The translations under genes were made by a program, and so were the position numbers. Shown here in pieces: positions 30,119-38,450 of a DNA stretch of 64,000 nucleotides (the stretch's first letter is position 1; every line of letters starts with the position of its first letter). Where the stretch lies: NCBI RefSeq assembly GCF_000384375.1, contig NZ_ARVX01000001.1, positions 744,001-808,000 of the forward strand, given 5' to 3'. Under the pieces are notes generated by a model that saw nothing but the letters and a program-made list of their open reading frames with translations, searched no databases and was not told where the DNA came from. The DNA comes from Methylotenera versatilis 79. GTDB taxonomy: Bacteria; Pseudomonadota; Gammaproteobacteria; Burkholderiales; Methylophilaceae.

Positions 30119-30904
30119 ATGGATACAGTGATGAATATACCGATAGATATAACAACGGAACTTGAAAATCTAATCATTTCAGATACCGACTATGTTCAGC
30201 TATCTAAGCTTAACAATAATGGATTGTTGGGTTATGAATTTGGTCGCGCGATTGTCGTTCCAGCAAATAAAGTACCGCGAAACGTCATCAGAATGAATTC
30301 ACGTGTTGTTTATTTAGATGAAAGTACGGGAATAAAACGAGACATAAAACTGGTTTTTCCAGAAGACGTAGATTTGAACACTGGAAAAATTTCTGTACTT
30401 TCGCCACTTGGCGCAGCGTTATTAGGGCTTAAAGAGAGGCAAACCTTTGATTGGCCAACCTCCAATGACCCTTTAAAACGATTAACAATTATGCGTGTAA
30501 CAAAAATGAGTTATTGGGAGAATTTTATGATGAGCAAAGCGTTAAGTAGCACCAAAGTATTTGTCGGTTCTTATGTTTTTTTTATGATGCTCACCTATTA
30601 TCTAGCACAATTAGGTGCACAATCGCCTTTTCTACAAGGTCTAGATGTTGCAGGCGCTAGCGTATATAACTTTCCATTTTTCTTACACTTAAGCGCGATG
30701 CTGATTCTTTTATGGATATGCTTTGTGAGAGGCGCAATCATCGGTGAAAGATGGCTTGTGTTGTTGCCAATGGTCGTATTTGCATTTGAATTGATACCAA
30801 AGCTCAGCACCATTCCTGTAGTTCCAACCATCTATCACTTGCTGGCAATTGTCGTTGGCGCGGCATGCCCGATTGTTTCAGCGTTGGATAAATCAACCAC
30901 TTAG
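30119..30904 (+). CDS. Membrane protein with N-terminal GreA/GreB-C-terminal (Rnk-like) domain
   Basis: Residues about 1-120 match the pattern of Rnk, the nucleoside diphosphate kinase regulator, and of the GreA/GreB C-terminal domain: NVIRMNSRVVYLD, IKLVFPEDVDLNTGKISVLSPLGAALLGLKERQTFDWP. Those domains bind RNA polymerase. Here the domain is followed by about four hydrophobic segments (roughly 148-166, 183-203, 207-225, 230-252), so it should be tied to the inner membrane. I do not know a function for this arrangement. ATG at 30131 is an alternative start. Divergent from a LysR gene. Confidence 0.8.
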   Translation: MDTVMNIPIDITTELENLIISDTDYVQLSKLNNNGLLGYEFGRAIVVPANKVPRNVIRMNSRVVYLDESTGIKRDIKLVFPEDVDLNTGKISVLSPLGAALLGLKERQTFDWPTSNDPLKRLTIMRVTKMSYWENFMMSKALSSTKVFVGSYVFFMMLTYYLAQLGAQSPFLQGLDVAGASVYNFPFFLHLSAMLILLWICFVRGAIIGERWLVLLPMVVFAFELIPKLSTIPVVPTIYHLLAIVVGAACPIVSALDKSTT

Positions 30905-30973
30905 TGATGTTAAGTAGATTCAGCAATATTAAACAAATATAGTTTTTTGGTATTTTCCAATAACTGAATACAA

Positions 30974-31024
30974 ATGAATGACGACTTTTCTCTATTGGCA
31001 AGATGACCTAAAGTAGTCATTCAT
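30974..31024. terminator. Long inverted repeat between convergent genes
   Basis: ATGAATGACGACT (30974-30986) pairs with AGTAGTCATTCAT (31012-31024), with one mismatch and a 25-base loop. It lies between the Rnk-like gene and the VF530-like gene, so it could be a two-way terminator; T-runs are weak. Confidence 0.4.
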
Positions 31025-31039
31025 GTTTTATATGCTTTA

Positions 31040-31282
31040 TTAATTATCATTGTTTTCTAAGCGTTTCATCGACAAATACAACTGTTCCACTTTTTCACGC
31101 GCCCAAGGCGTTTTGCGTAAAAACTTAAGACTTGATTGAATACTTGGGTCGTTATTAAAGCAATTAACTGGTATTCGTTCAGCCAATCCATCCCATCCAT
31201 AATGCTCAAACAATGCCGTCACTAGCACTTCTAAAGTTATGCCGTGTAAGGGATTATTGTGTTGTTTAGTATGTATAGTCAT
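31040..31282 (-). CDS. VF530-family DNA-binding protein
   Basis: An 80-residue protein with the family core [29 protein letters not shown] followed by [25 protein letters not shown]. This closely follows the VF530 (DUF2132) pattern, a small helical protein reported to bind DNA, of unknown role. Single gene; full length. Confidence 0.9.
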   Translation of the reverse strand: MTIHTKQHNNPLHGITLEVLVTALFEHYGWDGLAERIPVNCFNNDPSIQSSLKFLRKTPWAREKVEQLYLSMKRLENNDN

Positions 31283-31604
31283 TCATTTCTGTCTGTATTT
31301 CGTTGTGCTATTTCAAATTACAGAAATATCAATCAAGCCTGCATGTCAGACTCTTCTAGGGTAGATATAAATCAATTAGCCAGCCAAGACCCTGTAAATA
31401 TTGTTTCTAAGGTATTAACGCCATCAACTTTGCAAATACTTCGTGATGTGAGATAGATAGTTGGCTAACCATAGAGTTTAAATTGTTTTCGACTTATGCT
31501 GCGCAATTGTAAATTTCAATTATCAAAAATACTGTTGTACTATGCTTAGAATCTAAAAGTTGGCTGAAATTTAAAAGCCATCTAACCTAATAAGAATAAT
31601 ACAA
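31283..31604. other. Region with no confident gene
   Basis: These 322 bases separate the VF530-like gene from the small exported-protein gene at 31605. An ORF on the plus strand (31259-31456) overlaps the VF530 start and has no recognisable similarity. An inner reading from the ATG at 31343 (37 codons) also cannot be supported. A promoter for the gene at 31605 is expected near 31540 (TACTATGCTTAGAAT) but is not certain. Confidence 0.4.
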
Positions 31605-31841
31605 ATGAAAACAATCAACAGGCTTGTGCTTTGCCTTGCACTTTCTTTCTTAATTTTTCCCGTACTTACTATTGCTGCTGATATCAATCAGATAGACACC
31701 AATATACAAGAGCAAATCCGACAGCAAGAACGTCAACGTTTACTACGACAGCAGCAAGAGTTGAAGCCTAACGCGCGTGATTTTGGTGAGCACATTAAAG
31801 GTTTAGCACCTGTGGCAACTTTATTAAAGGGTGAAAATTGA
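31605..31841 (+). CDS. Small exported protein, possible cut-down two-partner-secretion transporter N-terminus
   Basis: A 78-residue protein with a clear signal peptide (ending TIAA-DI) followed by a Gln/Arg-rich helix (EQIRQQERQRLLRQQQELKP). That helix resembles the start of FhaC/ShlB-type outer-membrane transporters, but the POTRA and barrel parts are missing. It may be a true short periplasmic protein or the remnant of a larger gene. Its stop overlaps the TTG start of the next gene, which argues that the pair is real and translated together. Confidence 0.5.
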   Translation: MKTINRLVLCLALSFLIFPVLTIAADINQIDTNIQEQIRQQERQRLLRQQQELKPNARDFGEHIKGLAPVATLLKGEN

Positions 31842-32182
31842 AACAATCGCACTTAACCTGGCTAATATTAACTACTCTACTATCAGCCTGTTGTACGCTC
31901 GAATGCATAGCCCCGGTTGATCGTAATATCAAACCTTATGGTGCTCACTGGATCAAGGAAGGAATGACTAAGGAGAGTCGGTTGGACGACACGCTAGCAT
32001 GCGGAAGTGGTAGAACTGAATACGTACTATTCTCTGATGAGAAAATTAACACCGCCAAACAATCGGAAGATCCTAATGACATCAAAGGATATTTGCGGTT
32101 AAGAGATTACTGGGGGCAGTGTATGCACAATAAGGGCTACGTCTATCTAGAGCATTGTGATACTCGATGCCAGTATCCGTGA
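31838..32182 (+). CDS. Small Cys-rich lipoprotein
   Basis: A 114-residue protein starting at TTG (31838), overlapping the previous gene by four bases. The lipobox LLSAC gives a lipid-anchored Cys near residue 18, directly followed by a second Cys. The mature part has six further Cys and the module ACGSG...YWGQCMHNKGYVYLEHC, similar to the CMxxxGW repeats of the lipoprotein at 24503. Function unknown; probably co-expressed with the 78-residue exported protein. Confidence 0.65.
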   Translation: MKQSHLTWLILTTLLSACCTLECIAPVDRNIKPYGAHWIKEGMTKESRLDDTLACGSGRTEYVLFSDEKINTAKQSEDPNDIKGYLRLRDYWGQCMHNKGYVYLEHCDTRCQYP

Positions 32183-32307
32183 TAAGAATAATTGCTGCGT
32201 AACCATAAAGGAGCAGGTCACGACTGCAGAAAAATAATAGTGATCTGTTCCCTAGTTACAAAAAAATAAACTAGTACTATATTTTCTAAAGATACAAAGA
32301 TACTTTT

Positions 32308-33600
32308 ATGCGAGTGCTTATATTAGGGTCAGGTGTTGTGGGGGTTACCAGTGCGTATTATCTGGCAAAAAAAGGCTTTGATGTCACGGTAATCGATCGT
32401 CAGCCTAGCGTAGGCTTGGAAACCAGTTTTGCCAATGCGGGGCAAATCTCGCCTGGTTATTCAGCCCCTTGGGCCGCACCAGGGGTACCAGCCAAAGCGG
32501 CAAAATGGTTGTTTCAGCGCCACTCACCTCTTGCAGTAAAATCAGATGGCACGCTCTGGCAACTGCAATGGATATTTAAGCTTTTGCAAAACTGCACGGC
32601 ACAACGTTATGACCTGAATAAAGAGCGCATGGTGCGTTTAGCAGAATATAGCCGCGATTGTTTAGATACCTTGCGTGGTGAGATTGGCATCAATTACGAA
32701 GCCCGAACACAAGGCACGCTGCAAGTATTTCGCACCATTAAACAGTTAGAGGCGGAAGCAAAAGATATAGTGGTATTAAGCCGACTAGGGGTGCCGTTCG
32801 AGCACCTTGACCCAGAGGGTTGTGTGCTGGTTGAGCCTGGATTGGCTGCAGTTAAAGATAAGTTATTAGGGGGTCTGCGTTTACCTAATGATGAAACAGG
32901 CGACTGCCAACTTTTTACGACGCAGCTAGCCATTAAAGCGCAGGCGCTTGGTGTTAAGTTTATTCAAAACGTAACGATTAATCAGTTAATCACTATTAAC
33001 AATAAATTAAGCGGCGTAGAAATCAGCACTGAAAGTGGACAAGAAACGTTGCAAGCTGATCAATATGTAGTTGCACTCGGTAGCTACTCCCGTCAGTTAT
33101 TGCTGGGTTTAGGGTTACAAATACCCGTGTACCCCGTTAAAGGTTATTCACTCACCGTACCAATTATTAACGATGCATTAGCGCCAGTTTCTACTGTCAT
33201 GGATGAAACCTATAAAGTCGCGATTACGCGATTTGATAACCGCATTCGAGTCGGCGGCATGGCGGAATTAGCAGGCTTTGATCTGAGTTTGAATCCACGT
33301 CGCCGTGAAACTTTAGAGATGGTGTTAAACGGCTTATTTCCCAATGCTGGCGATACATCAAAAGCCAGTTTTTGGACAGGTTTGCGCCCAATGACGCCAG
33401 ATGGCACGCCTATTATTGGTCGCGCTTCCAATCTACCCCAGCATGATAATCTATGGCTGAACACTGGCCACGGTACCTTAGGTTGGACAATGGCTTGCGG
33501 CTCTGGGCAATTATTGGCAGATTTGTTGGCTAACCAGCAGACCGCGATTCAAAGTGACGATTTTGCGCTCAATCGGTATAAGCATGGTCATGCTGCCTGA
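32308..33600 (+). CDS. dadA: D-amino acid dehydrogenase small subunit type (DadA)
   Basis: A 430-residue FAD-dependent DAO-family enzyme. The FAD-binding fold opens the protein ([29 protein letters not shown]), followed by [21 protein letters not shown], a DadA hallmark. The C-terminal FAD region reads [14 protein letters not shown] and [18 protein letters not shown]. It oxidises D-amino acids (D-alanine type) to 2-oxo acids and ammonia, passing electrons to the respiratory chain. No racemase gene is beside it. Length is typical. Confidence 0.94.
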   Translation: MRVLILGSGVVGVTSAYYLAKKGFDVTVIDRQPSVGLETSFANAGQISPGYSAPWAAPGVPAKAAKWLFQRHSPLAVKSDGTLWQLQWIFKLLQNCTAQRYDLNKERMVRLAEYSRDCLDTLRGEIGINYEARTQGTLQVFRTIKQLEAEAKDIVVLSRLGVPFEHLDPEGCVLVEPGLAAVKDKLLGGLRLPNDETGDCQLFTTQLAIKAQALGVKFIQNVTINQLITINNKLSGVEISTESGQETLQADQYVVALGSYSRQLLLGLGLQIPVYPVKGYSLTVPIINDALAPVSTVMDETYKVAITRFDNRIRVGGMAELAGFDLSLNPRRRETLEMVLNGLFPNAGDTSKASFWTGLRPMTPDGTPIIGRASNLPQHDNLWLNTGHGTLGWTMACGSGQLLADLLANQQTAIQSDDFALNRYKHGHAA

Positions 33601-33677
33601 GGGAATAGCAGTAATAGACAGACCACGATCCATGATGAAATTACTCTAAATTATTAGCAATATTGTTGGCTTCACAC

Positions 33678-33710
33678 AAAAAGTTAACACTTTTATTAGG
33701 TTAACTTTTA
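33678..33710. terminator. Inverted repeat with AAAAGTTAAC core
   Basis: AAAAGTTAAC (33679-33688) pairs with GTTAACTTTT (33700-33709) around an 11-base loop, in the convergent gap between dadA and the RND adaptor gene. The same core forms the inner stem of the hairpin at 23025-23071. Confidence 0.55.
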
Positions 33711-33727
33711 ATACGAATATTTATTAA

Positions 33728-34930
33728 TCACTCTTGCTGTTTCTCAGCAACATTCACATGGTCGCCGTTTTTAATTCCATCGGGCGGATTTTCTATTACA
33801 CGATCAGTTGCCGCTATACCGGAATACAGTTCGATGGTTTTACCGAAATCATGCGCGATAGTAATTGTTTTAACGGTCACTTTGTTATCTGCATCTACAA
33901 CAGCAACACGTAAACCTGTTTGGTCGAATATTAACGCACTGGCAGGTACGCTAAGTGCGGTCTTATTATTCGGCAAATCTAGGCTAACATTGGCATAACC
34001 GCCTGGCAATAATTCGCCAGCTGCGTTATCTACTGCTAACTGCATTAAAGTTGTGCCAGATGTAGCGTTAATCGAACCCGAGGTGGATGCTACCGTTGCA
34101 ATATAGCTTTTATCTTGATGTTCTGGCACTGTGATTTTTGCTTTGGTGCCTTGTTTAATCGTGCCAACATAGTTTTGTGGCACGTTGACGTATAGGCGTA
34201 ATTTGCGTGTATCCGAAATTTCAAATAATGGCAGATCGGTAGCGCTGCCGCCGGCATTAATCAGTGCACCAGTATCGGTATTACGCGCGGTAACTGAGCC
34301 AGCGAACGGCGCAACAATTCGCGTAAAACTTTTTAATGCAAGAATGCGGTTAACATTGGCTTGCGCGGCGTTTAGCATGCCTTGTTTACTTGTGTAATCA
34401 CCTGTTTTTTCATCTACTTCCTGTTTGGAAATAGATTGCGTTAATAGCATTTCTTGCCAGCGTTTGGCAGTGGTTTCAGCCAAGCCAACATTCGCTTGAG
34501 CACTGGCTAAATCAGCTTTTGCCTGAAGTAATTGCTGGTCTAGATCCGGCGTTTCAATCTCGCCTAATAACTGCCCCGCTTTTACTTGCGTACCGATATC
34601 GACCTTCCAGCTTTTTAAGTACCCACTTACGCGCGCATATATTGGTGCGCGTGCGTAAGCTTCAAAACGGCCGGGCAAATCAAGCGTTGCACCTTCACCT
34701 GCGCCAGTTGGCAACCCTACACTCACTGTCGGCAACGCTTGTTTATCTGTCCACTCTTTAAGATTGGTATCATTATGGGCGCGTGTAGTCACGCCTAATG
34801 CAACGACAATGATGGCAATGATGGCAATGATTACCAGCACAATACCGCTGATGCGCAAGGTTTTGTTTGATAAGCCAGTGGCCTGATTATTAGTGGTTTG
34901 GTTACCAGAGGTTTTGTTATTAGACTGCAT
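33728..34930 (-). CDS. RND efflux periplasmic adaptor
   Basis: A membrane-fusion protein of 400 residues if started at ATG 34930 (MQSNNKTSG). One membrane anchor lies at about 27-48. The lipoyl-like half (LPGRFEAYARAPIYARVSGYLKSWKVDIGTQVKAGQLLGEIE) is followed by an alpha-hairpin coiled coil (about 150-210) and beta-barrel domains. It links the inner-membrane RND pump to an outer-membrane channel. The N-terminus has two NQT-rich stretches of low complexity. Its start overlaps the end of the pump gene... so pump and adaptor are co-transcribed, pump first, the reverse of the usual acrA-acrB order. Confidence 0.92.
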   Translation of the reverse strand: MQSNNKTSGNQTTNNQATGLSNKTLRISGIVLVIIAIIAIIVVALGVTTRAHNDTNLKEWTDKQALPTVSVGLPTGAGEGATLDLPGRFEAYARAPIYARVSGYLKSWKVDIGTQVKAGQLLGEIETPDLDQQLLQAKADLASAQANVGLAETTAKRWQEMLLTQSISKQEVDEKTGDYTSKQGMLNAAQANVNRILALKSFTRIVAPFAGSVTARNTDTGALINAGGSATDLPLFEISDTRKLRLYVNVPQNYVGTIKQGTKAKITVPEHQDKSYIATVASTSGSINATSGTTLMQLAVDNAAGELLPGGYANVSLDLPNNKTALSVPASALIFDQTGLRVAVVDADNKVTVKTITIAHDFGKTIELYSGIAATDRVIENPPDGIKNGDHVNVAEKQQE

Positions 34931-37900
34931 GAAATTCTCCAGTTGAATCGGGGTTAGATTGACTGTGGTCAGATTTTGTGTGACCAGATGGACCGTTATA
35001 GCGTCTATGTACGATGCTGAATACGACAGGAACGAAAAGCAGTGTGGCAATAGTGGCAAAAATCAAACCACCAATCACCGCGCGGCCTAAAGGCGCATTT
35101 TGTTCTCCGCCTTCACCTAAACCTAATGCCATAGGCGCCATACCAATAATCATGGCTAGTGCCGTCATTAATACTGGGCGGAAGCGTACAAATCCAGCAT
35201 CAATCGCTGCAGCAGTGGCATCGCCCAATTGCTCTAGTCGTTCACGCGCAAAACTAATCACTAATACGCTATTTGCAGTTGCAACGCCCATGCACATAAT
35301 CGCACCGGTTAGCGCTGGTACTGATAACGGCGTGTAGGTGGCGAACAGCATCCATACGATACCTGCCAATGCCGCTGGCAATGCTGAAATAATCACAAAT
35401 GGATCGCTCCATGATTGGAAGTTAACCACAATTAATAGGTAAATTAATACGATTGCGCCCAGCAAGCCGTACAACAAACCAGAGAAAGCGTTATCCATGG
35501 TTTTTACTTGACCTAACAACGCAACCGTTGAACCTTTTGGTACTTGGTCGGCGGTATCTGCAATAATCTGACGAATATCTTTTGCCACAGCGCCTAAATC
35601 GCGATCTTGCGTGGTTGCATTGATTTGCACCATTGATTGAATATCATATTGGCTGACCACCGCGTTGCCCGTGCTACGCTTAAATGTTGCCAACGCACCT
35701 AATGTTTGTGGTGCGCCGCCTGCACTGCTAATGGGTAAATTGGCTAACGAATTTAAACTATCCAGCAGATATTGCGGTGTTTGTAACACGATAGGATAAG
35801 ACACATTATTGACTGGATTCAGCCAAAAAGTAGGCGCAACCTGCGAACTACCTGCCAGATTGACAACCAAGCTGTTGGTGACATCTCTAGCACTAATACC
35901 TACCGCTTGTGAGCGCGTGCGATCAACATTGATATCAAATACAGGGCTTGTGCGCGATTGCTGAATACGCACATCGGCCACGCCAGGAACTAAGCGAATC
36001 TTAGTCAGCAATTTATTCGCGTAATCAAAATTATCGTCTAGTTTGCCGCCGCGTATTTGCAGATCAATAGGCGCTGGCGATCCGAAATTCAATATCTGGC
36101 TGACAATATCCGCAGGCGGGAACGAAAATACCGTGCCCGGGAATTGCTTAGGCAACACTTCGCGTAATTTACGCACATAATCCGCCGTTGGTGCGTGATC
36201 ATGTGTAAGTGCAATCTGTATGTCGCCATCTTGCGCACCAATCAAGCCAGTATTGTTATAAGTCATATTAATACTACTGATCGGTATGCCGATATTATCG
36301 ACAATCGTCACAATCTCTTTAGGCGGAATGACCTTTTTAATCGCTTCTTGAATCAGTGCAAAACGTGCAGCAGTATCTTCCACACGAGTGCCAACAGGCA
36401 CACGCGCATGCATTAATATCTGCCCGCTATCGACGACCGGGAAAAAATTACGGCCCAAAAATGGAATCAGTAAGAATGACAACATGACCACCGCTAAAAA
36501 GCCGATGACAAAGATGCGGCGATGTGCAACGGCTAGCTCTAGTATATTTTTATAACCTGCACGAAAGCGTTCAAACCGTGCTTCAAAACCGCGCTGAAAA
36601 TGCACAAGCGGATTTTTTGTCGGCGTCATTACTGTGCCGTGCTCGTCAGTATGCGGCGCGTGCTTTTGCAGTAAATAATTCGCCATTGTTGGCACTAGCG
36701 TACGTGACAAAATAAATGAACTCACCATGGCGAACATCACTGCTTCCGCCATCGGCACGAATAAGAAGCGTGATACACCTTCTAAAAAGAACATGGGTAC
36801 GAATACGATACAAATACACAACAGCGACACAAAAGCTGGCGTGACGATTTGCGCTGCGCCATCTAAGATAGATTCTTCAACTTCTTTGCCTTGTTCTAAA
36901 TGCCAGTTGATATTCTCAATCGTCACTGTGGCATCATCGACCAATATACCTACTGCAAGCGCCAAGCCACCCAAAGTCATAATATTGAGCGTTTCGCCAA
37001 TTACAGAAAGGCCAATGATTGCACCTAAAATAGACAGCGGAATCGAAGTAGCAATGATGATGGTGGAACGCCAGCTACCTAAGAATAGCAATATCATTAA
37101 ACTGGTCAGAGCGGCAGCTAGAATGCCTTCGTAAGCCACGCCACTGATTGCGGCACGGACAAATAGCGATTGATCGTTGATTGGCGTGGCGACCAAGTTT
37201 TCCGGCAGGCTAGGTTTGATTTCTATCAGCTTTTCTTTGATACCAGAAACGATATCCAGCGTAGAGATGGCGCCATTTTTAAGCACAGACATCAATACGG
37301 AACGATTGCCATCCACGTGCACGATATTGGTCTGTGGTGGATTGCCATCACGCACCTGCGCGACATCACGGATATAAACCGTTGCGCCATTAACCACTTT
37401 AACAGGCAGATTTCCTAAATCTTCAATTGCAGAGGCTGAGTTATTCAGGTTTAGTGTGTATTCAAAACTGCCTATTTTTTGTGTACCAACAGGCAATATT
37501 AAATTTTGTGCGGCCAGCGCGTTGGCCACATCTTGCGCAGAAAGCCCGCGCGCTTGAATGGCATCTGGATTCAAGTCTATTTGTACCTGACGACTTTTAC
37601 CACCAAACGGGAATGGCACGCCTGCGCCAGGCACAGTCACCAAACGCACACGCACTGCGTTGAGGCCTAAATCCGCCAGATTTTGTTCAGACAAACCTTT
37701 ACCTGATAAGGCGATTTGCAAAATTGGCACCGTAGAAGCGCTGTAGTTCAGAATCAATGGCGGTGTCGTACCAGTGGGCATTTGACGCGTAACGACTTGT
37801 GAAATAGCCGTTACCTGCGCATTTGCAGTGGCAATATTAACACCTGGCTGAAAGAAGATTTTAACAATACCGAAACCGGTGTATGAATTGGCTTCAATGT

Positions 37901-38141
37901 GCTCAATATCATTCACCGTAGTGGTGAGTACACGTTGATACAGTGTGGTAATGCGCCCAGCCATATCGTCGGCTGGCAAACCAGCGTATTGCCAAGCGAC
38001 CGCAATGACTGGAATACGAATCTCAGGAAAAATATCGACAGGACTACGTAGCGCCGCCAAAGTGCCTGCGATGAGCATCAATAATGCCATGACCACAAAG
38101 GTGTACGGGCGCTTTAAAGCGATACTAACTACGTTGAACAT
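34920..38141 (-). CDS. RND multidrug/solvent efflux pump, inner-membrane component
   Basis: A 1073-residue AcrB/MexF-class proton-driven exporter. The first membrane helix (RPYTFVVMALLMLIAGTLAAL) is followed by the porter domain, and the 12-helix core includes the RND motif GLALAVGILVDDATVTIENI with the two proton-relay Asp residues. The hydrophilic loops are of the hydrophobe/amphiphile exporter type. Substrates cannot be told from the sequence. No outer-membrane TolC-type gene is present in the cluster, so a channel encoded elsewhere must be used. Confidence 0.94.
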   Translation of the reverse strand: MFNVVSIALKRPYTFVVMALLMLIAGTLAALRSPVDIFPEIRIPVIAVAWQYAGLPADDMAGRITTLYQRVLTTTVNDIEHIEANSYTGFGIVKIFFQPGVNIATANAQVTAISQVVTRQMPTGTTPPLILNYSASTVPILQIALSGKGLSEQNLADLGLNAVRVRLVTVPGAGVPFPFGGKSRQVQIDLNPDAIQARGLSAQDVANALAAQNLILPVGTQKIGSFEYTLNLNNSASAIEDLGNLPVKVVNGATVYIRDVAQVRDGNPPQTNIVHVDGNRSVLMSVLKNGAISTLDIVSGIKEKLIEIKPSLPENLVATPINDQSLFVRAAISGVAYEGILAAALTSLMILLFLGSWRSTIIIATSIPLSILGAIIGLSVIGETLNIMTLGGLALAVGILVDDATVTIENINWHLEQGKEVEESILDGAAQIVTPAFVSLLCICIVFVPMFFLEGVSRFLFVPMAEAVMFAMVSSFILSRTLVPTMANYLLQKHAPHTDEHGTVMTPTKNPLVHFQRGFEARFERFRAGYKNILELAVAHRRIFVIGFLAVVMLSFLLIPFLGRNFFPVVDSGQILMHARVPVGTRVEDTAARFALIQEAIKKVIPPKEIVTIVDNIGIPISSINMTYNNTGLIGAQDGDIQIALTHDHAPTADYVRKLREVLPKQFPGTVFSFPPADIVSQILNFGSPAPIDLQIRGGKLDDNFDYANKLLTKIRLVPGVADVRIQQSRTSPVFDINVDRTRSQAVGISARDVTNSLVVNLAGSSQVAPTFWLNPVNNVSYPIVLQTPQYLLDSLNSLANLPISSAGGAPQTLGALATFKRSTGNAVVSQYDIQSMVQINATTQDRDLGAVAKDIRQIIADTADQVPKGSTVALLGQVKTMDNAFSGLLYGLLGAIVLIYLLIVVNFQSWSDPFVIISALPAALAGIVWMLFATYTPLSVPALTGAIMCMGVATANSVLVISFARERLEQLGDATAAAIDAGFVRFRPVLMTALAMIIGMAPMALGLGEGGEQNAPLGRAVIGGLIFATIATLLFVPVVFSIVHRRYNGPSGHTKSDHSQSNPDSTGEFHAV

Positions 38142-38449
38142 ATCAACCTTTTAAAAATATGGTTTAGGCAAACTGAGAATATCGATTAAAAATATAGGTT
38201 AATTAAATGACAGGCTAAATATCCACAGCCATTTAATAACACAAGTTTTTTGATCTTCAAGTCACACGTATAAGTATGATTTAACTTGAATTATTCAACT
38301 ATATATTTCGGGAATTATCTTAAAGTTAAGCTGTTAAGTGACACAAAACTCGACACGAAGTTCGTAAAAAATTCGCAAAAAAAAATTTAGCTCTCATTCA
38401 TCCGTTAACTGTATCGTAAACAGACAACGATGTAAATTTGTCTCAATTT
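38142..38449. other. Upstream region of the RND operon
   Basis: These 308 bases separate the RND pump gene from the PAS-GGDEF-EAL gene on the same strand. They are A/T-rich and end with one copy of a 47-bp repeat (38404-38450). A promoter for the pump operon must lie here, but no single -35/-10 pair stands out. Confidence 0.5.
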
Positions 38450-38450
38450 T
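38404..38450 (-). repeat. 47-bp repeat, copy A (43 of 47 bases shared with copy B)
   Basis: This segment matches 56097-56143 with four mismatches. It contains an inverted repeat, AGACAA-N10-TTGTCT, and a GTTAACTGTAT word at the low-coordinate end. Both copies lie upstream of a minus-strand gene (the RND pump here, an MHYT-GGDEF gene for copy B) and next to c-di-GMP genes. An operator for a common regulator is the simplest explanation; a small repeat element is the other. Confidence 0.75.

Noticed and set aside
31259-31456. 65-codon plus-strand frame
   Set aside because: It overlaps the VF530-like gene start, has no recognisable domain and no good ribosome site.
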